Below, one piece after another: positions 5,316-7,658 of a DNA stretch of 7,658 bases. This stretch comes from Clostridia bacterium (GTDB lineage: Bacteria > Bacillota_A > Clostridia > Oscillospirales > CAG-272). The DNA is taken from NCBI GenBank assembly GCA_017472105.1, contig JAFUQY010000122.1:1-7658 (forward strand), given 5' to 3'. Numbering within the stretch: position 1 is the stretch's first letter; each line of letters begins with the position of its first letter. Made by a program: the position numbers and the translations under genes. A model generated the notes under the pieces. That model was not told where the DNA came from. It searched no databases and saw nothing but the letters and a program-made list of their open reading frames with translations.

Positions 5316-7658
5316 GTGTATCTGAAATCACTGGAGCTGCACGGCTTCAAATCCTTCCCTGACCGTACCGTACTCCGCTTCAACCGGGGCGCGACGATGA
5401 TCGTGGGACCCAACGGGAGCGGCAAATCCAATATCACCGACGCCATGCGGTGGGTTCTCGGCGAGCTGTCGACCAAAAACATCCGCGGCAGCAAGATGGA
5501 GGACGTCATTTTCGCCGGAGCAAGTGACCGCAAGCCCATGAGCTTCGCCGAGGTCTCCGTGACCTTCGACGACAGCGAGGAACCGCGATCCCTCCAGTCC
5601 CCGTATGACGAAGTCACCGTAACCCGGCGTTACTACCGCAGCGGCGACAGCGAATACTTCATCAACCGGAAAAAATGCCGCCTCAAGGACATCTACGAGC
5701 TGTTCATGAACACCGGTATCGGACGCGAAGGCTACTCCATCATCGGACAGGGCAGAATCGCCGAAATCATCTCGAAAAAGAGCGATGAACGCCGCGGCGT
5801 TTTTGAAGAAAGTGCCGGCATCGCGCGCTTCCGCTACAAGAAAACCGAATCGGAAAAGAAGCTCGCGGAAACCGAAGCAAACATGGAACGCGTCAGCGAC
5901 ATCGAGCATGAGCTGTCCGTGCGCATCGGGCCCCTCGAAAAAGACGCGGCAAAGGCACGGCAGTATCTTGAACTCTACGGCGAGAAGAAGAAAAACGATG
6001 TTTCGCTGTGGCTGTACGACTCCGAGCGTCTGAAAGCGGCTGTGGAAAAAGCGGAAGGCGACACGAAACTCTCCGCGCACGAGCTTGAGATGGCGGAGGA
6101 CTCCATCAAGCTCACGTCCGCGCAGATCGAGCGGCTGTACGAGCAGTCCCACAGCAACAAGGAGGCATCGCGCCGCAACTACGAGGAAACCACTGCCGCG
6201 ACCAAACGCATGACCGATGCGGAATCGGAAGCCAAACTCCTAGCGAAGGAGCGAATCCACGCCGAATCCACGCTCACAACGGAAAAAACGCTCACCGACG
6301 CTGCCGTGAAAGCTGCTGCTGCCGAAGAGGATCGCATCCGTACCCTCAACGAGCGCTGCGGAACCATCACCGGCATGTGGAACGAGGCGAAAACGAAATA
6401 CGACGCATGTACCGCACGACTGACGGAGCTGGATGAACGAATCCGCGGCTTCACCGATCAGCTGGATGCACTTCTCCGCGATCAGAAAACGGCGGAAAAC
6501 GACATGACCGAGCTGCGCGTGCGCCTGAACGTCCTCGAAAACAGCATCGCAAGCCAGAAAAAACGGACGGAATCCATCCAGTCCGACATTCATAAATACG
6601 AAGAAGAAATCGCCGCACTCGACAAAACCGCCGAGGACGCAAACCGTCAGATCGGCGAATACAAAAAGGTTCTCGCTGAGATTGACGCCGAAATTGCCGT
6701 ACATGCGAAGAATTCGTCCGCTCAGCGGGAAGCGTTCGCGCAGATTGACAGAAAACAGCGTCAGAAGCAGGCCGAGCTTGACTCCCTTGACAGCCGTATC
6801 GCCGCGATGACCCGCATGCAGGAGCACTTCGACGGCTATAATAACAGCATCAAGCACATCATGAACGAGTCGAAGTCCGGCAGACTGAACGGCATCCGCG
6901 GGCCGCTTTCCTACCTCATCAAGGTTGAGCCGCAGTACATCGTGGCAATCGAGACGACCCGCGGCGCGGCTTTGCAGAACATTGTCACCGAGGACGAGCC
7001 GTCCACGAAGCGTGCGATTGAATCCCTCAAGCGCAACAACGCCGGACGTGCCACCTTCTATCCGATGACCACCGTCCGCGCACAGGAACGCGGCAGGGAT
7101 TATGACGGACTGGAGAGGACTGCCGGCTTTGTAGGATGGGCGGATGAGCTCGTATCCTGCGATCCGCAGTACCGGAATATCGTGAAATCCCTCCTCGCAA
7201 GAGTGGCGGTTTACACCAATATCGACACCGCATCCGATGCGGCAAGAGCGCGCGGGTGGCGGATCCGCTGTGTGACCCTCGACGGTCAGCAGATCAACGC
7301 GGGCGGTTCCTTCACCGGCGGTCAGACCAAGCGGGACAGCGGCATGCTCTCGAGAAACGCGCAGATCGACTCCCTCACGGCGGAAAGAGAAACCGCATCC
7401 GGTGAAATGGAGGAAATCCGGCTCATGTCCCGTGAAGTTTCCGGAAAGATCGCGGCGGAAGAAATGGAAATCTCCAAGCTCGAGGAACGGAGAGGTCTGA
7501 TCGATGCTCTCGTGAGCGCGGAAAACAAGAATTTCAGCGACACCGACGGACGACGGAAAGCTCTGACCGATCTTCTTGCCGGAATGCTCGCCGACAGCAG
7601 AAGTCTCGACGAAACCAGCAGGGGACACGCGGACGACCTGAAGAAAATGAAGCAGGCA
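5316..7658 (+). CDS. smc: Chromosome segregation protein SMC (3'-truncated by the window)
   Basis: ATPase of the Smc-ScpAB condensin, which extrudes DNA loops and aligns chromosome arms behind the replication origin. The frame is open for exactly 781 codons from GTG 5316 to the last base, with no stop. The N-terminal head has Walker A GPNGSGKS (31-38, Lys37) and the Q-loop region REGYSIIGQGRI with Gln145, then DERRGVFEESAGIARFRYKK at the head-coil border. Residues about 165-505 are charged, Glu/Lys/Ala-rich coiled coil. The hinge spans about 505-670, with NGIRGPLSYLI (525-535), NAGRATFYPM and the glycine-rich NAGGSFTGGQ (661-670). Coiled coil resumes to the edge. The family is about 1,180-1,190 residues long, so roughly 400 residues, including the signature motif and Walker B, lie beyond the window. 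The gene has its own promoter and a GGGAGGGA ribosome site. In relatives, ftsY often follows. Confidence 0.97.
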   Translation, partial: MYLKSLELHGFKSFPDRTVLRFNRGATMIVGPNGSGKSNITDAMRWVLGELSTKNIRGSKMEDVIFAGASDRKPMSFAEVSVTFDDSEEPRSLQSPYDEVTVTRRYYRSGDSEYFINRKKCRLKDIYELFMNTGIGREGYSIIGQGRIAEIISKKSDERRGVFEESAGIARFRYKKTESEKKLAETEANMERVSDIEHELSVRIGPLEKDAAKARQYLELYGEKKKNDVSLWLYDSERLKAAVEKAEGDTKLSAHELEMAEDSIKLTSAQIERLYEQSHSNKEASRRNYEETTAATKRMTDAESEAKLLAKERIHAESTLTTEKTLTDAAVKAAAAEEDRIRTLNERCGTITGMWNEAKTKYDACTARLTELDERIRGFTDQLDALLRDQKTAENDMTELRVRLNVLENSIASQKKRTESIQSDIHKYEEEIAALDKTAEDANRQIGEYKKVLAEIDAEIAVHAKNSSAQREAFAQIDRKQRQKQAELDSLDSRIAAMTRMQEHFDGYNNSIKHIMNESKSGRLNGIRGPLSYLIKVEPQYIVAIETTRGAALQNIVTEDEPSTKRAIESLKRNNAGRATFYPMTTVRAQERGRDYDGLERTAGFVGWADELVSCDPQYRNIVKSLLARVAVYTNIDTASDAARARGWRIRCVTLDGQQINAGGSFTGGQTKRDSGMLSRNAQIDSLTAERETASGEMEEIRLMSREVSGKIAAEEMEISKLEERRGLIDALVSAENKNFSDTDGRRKALTDLLAGMLADSRSLDETSRGHADDLKKMKQA

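Noticed and set aside
6240..7628. 462-codon minus-strand open frame inside smc
   Set aside because: It is fully antisense to well-conserved SMC coiled coil and hinge; composition and lack of motifs mark it as a shadow.
1..7658. Mobile element, CRISPR array, phage, toxin-antitoxin or defence genes
   Set aside because: No repeats, terminal inverted repeats, integrase or transposase motifs, or spacer arrays were seen; all coding space is filled by six housekeeping-type genes.

Overview
The window is a housekeeping segment of a bacterial chromosome with every gene on the + strand: topA (3' part) - trmFO - plsX - rnc - an Elp3-like radical SAM gene - smc (5' part). The topA-trmFO pair is typical of Firmicutes, as is the plsX/rnc/smc cluster. 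Together with a moderately high G+C content (by eye), folate-type TrmFO and Shine-Dalgarno sites of the GGAG/GGGAGG type, this suggests a member of the Clostridia, perhaps an Oscillospirales- or Christensenellales-like gut lineage. The class is inference from gene order and protein motifs; a genus cannot be named.

Layout. Positions 2-1083 encode the C-terminal part of DNA topoisomerase I, ending in four tandem four-cysteine zinc ribbons. Its reading frame is broken by an apparent one-base loss near 199-201. After a 5-bp gap comes trmFO (1089-2417), for the flavin- and folate-dependent enzyme that makes m5U54 in tRNA. Thirteen bases later comes plsX (2431-3477), the acyl-phosphate synthase of phospholipid synthesis. 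plsX overlaps rnc (RNase III, 3474-4199) by ATGA. Six bases after rnc is a 335-residue radical SAM protein (4206-5213) of the Elp3-like type, without an acetyltransferase domain. A 102-bp gap then precedes smc (5316 to beyond the end), which carries the N-terminal ATPase half, the first coiled coil, the hinge and the start of the returning coiled coil.

Transcription. The first five genes are packed tightly enough to be one operon. The clearest control signal is a near-consensus sigma-A promoter at 5173-5201 (TTGAAA, 17 bp, TATAAT). It lies inside the last codons of the radical SAM gene, behind a very A+T-rich tract, and should give smc its own transcript with a leader of about 107 nt.

How the genes work together. 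They serve DNA topology (topA), chromosome organisation (smc), RNA maturation (rnc), tRNA modification (trmFO, perhaps the radical SAM gene) and membrane lipid synthesis (plsX). I see no mobile element, CRISPR array, tRNA/rRNA gene, phage or defence gene. I do not think this window holds a new multi-gene system. The points most worth a second look are the unassigned radical SAM protein, the embedded smc promoter, the fused gene order lacking acpP between plsX and rnc, and the topA frameshift.
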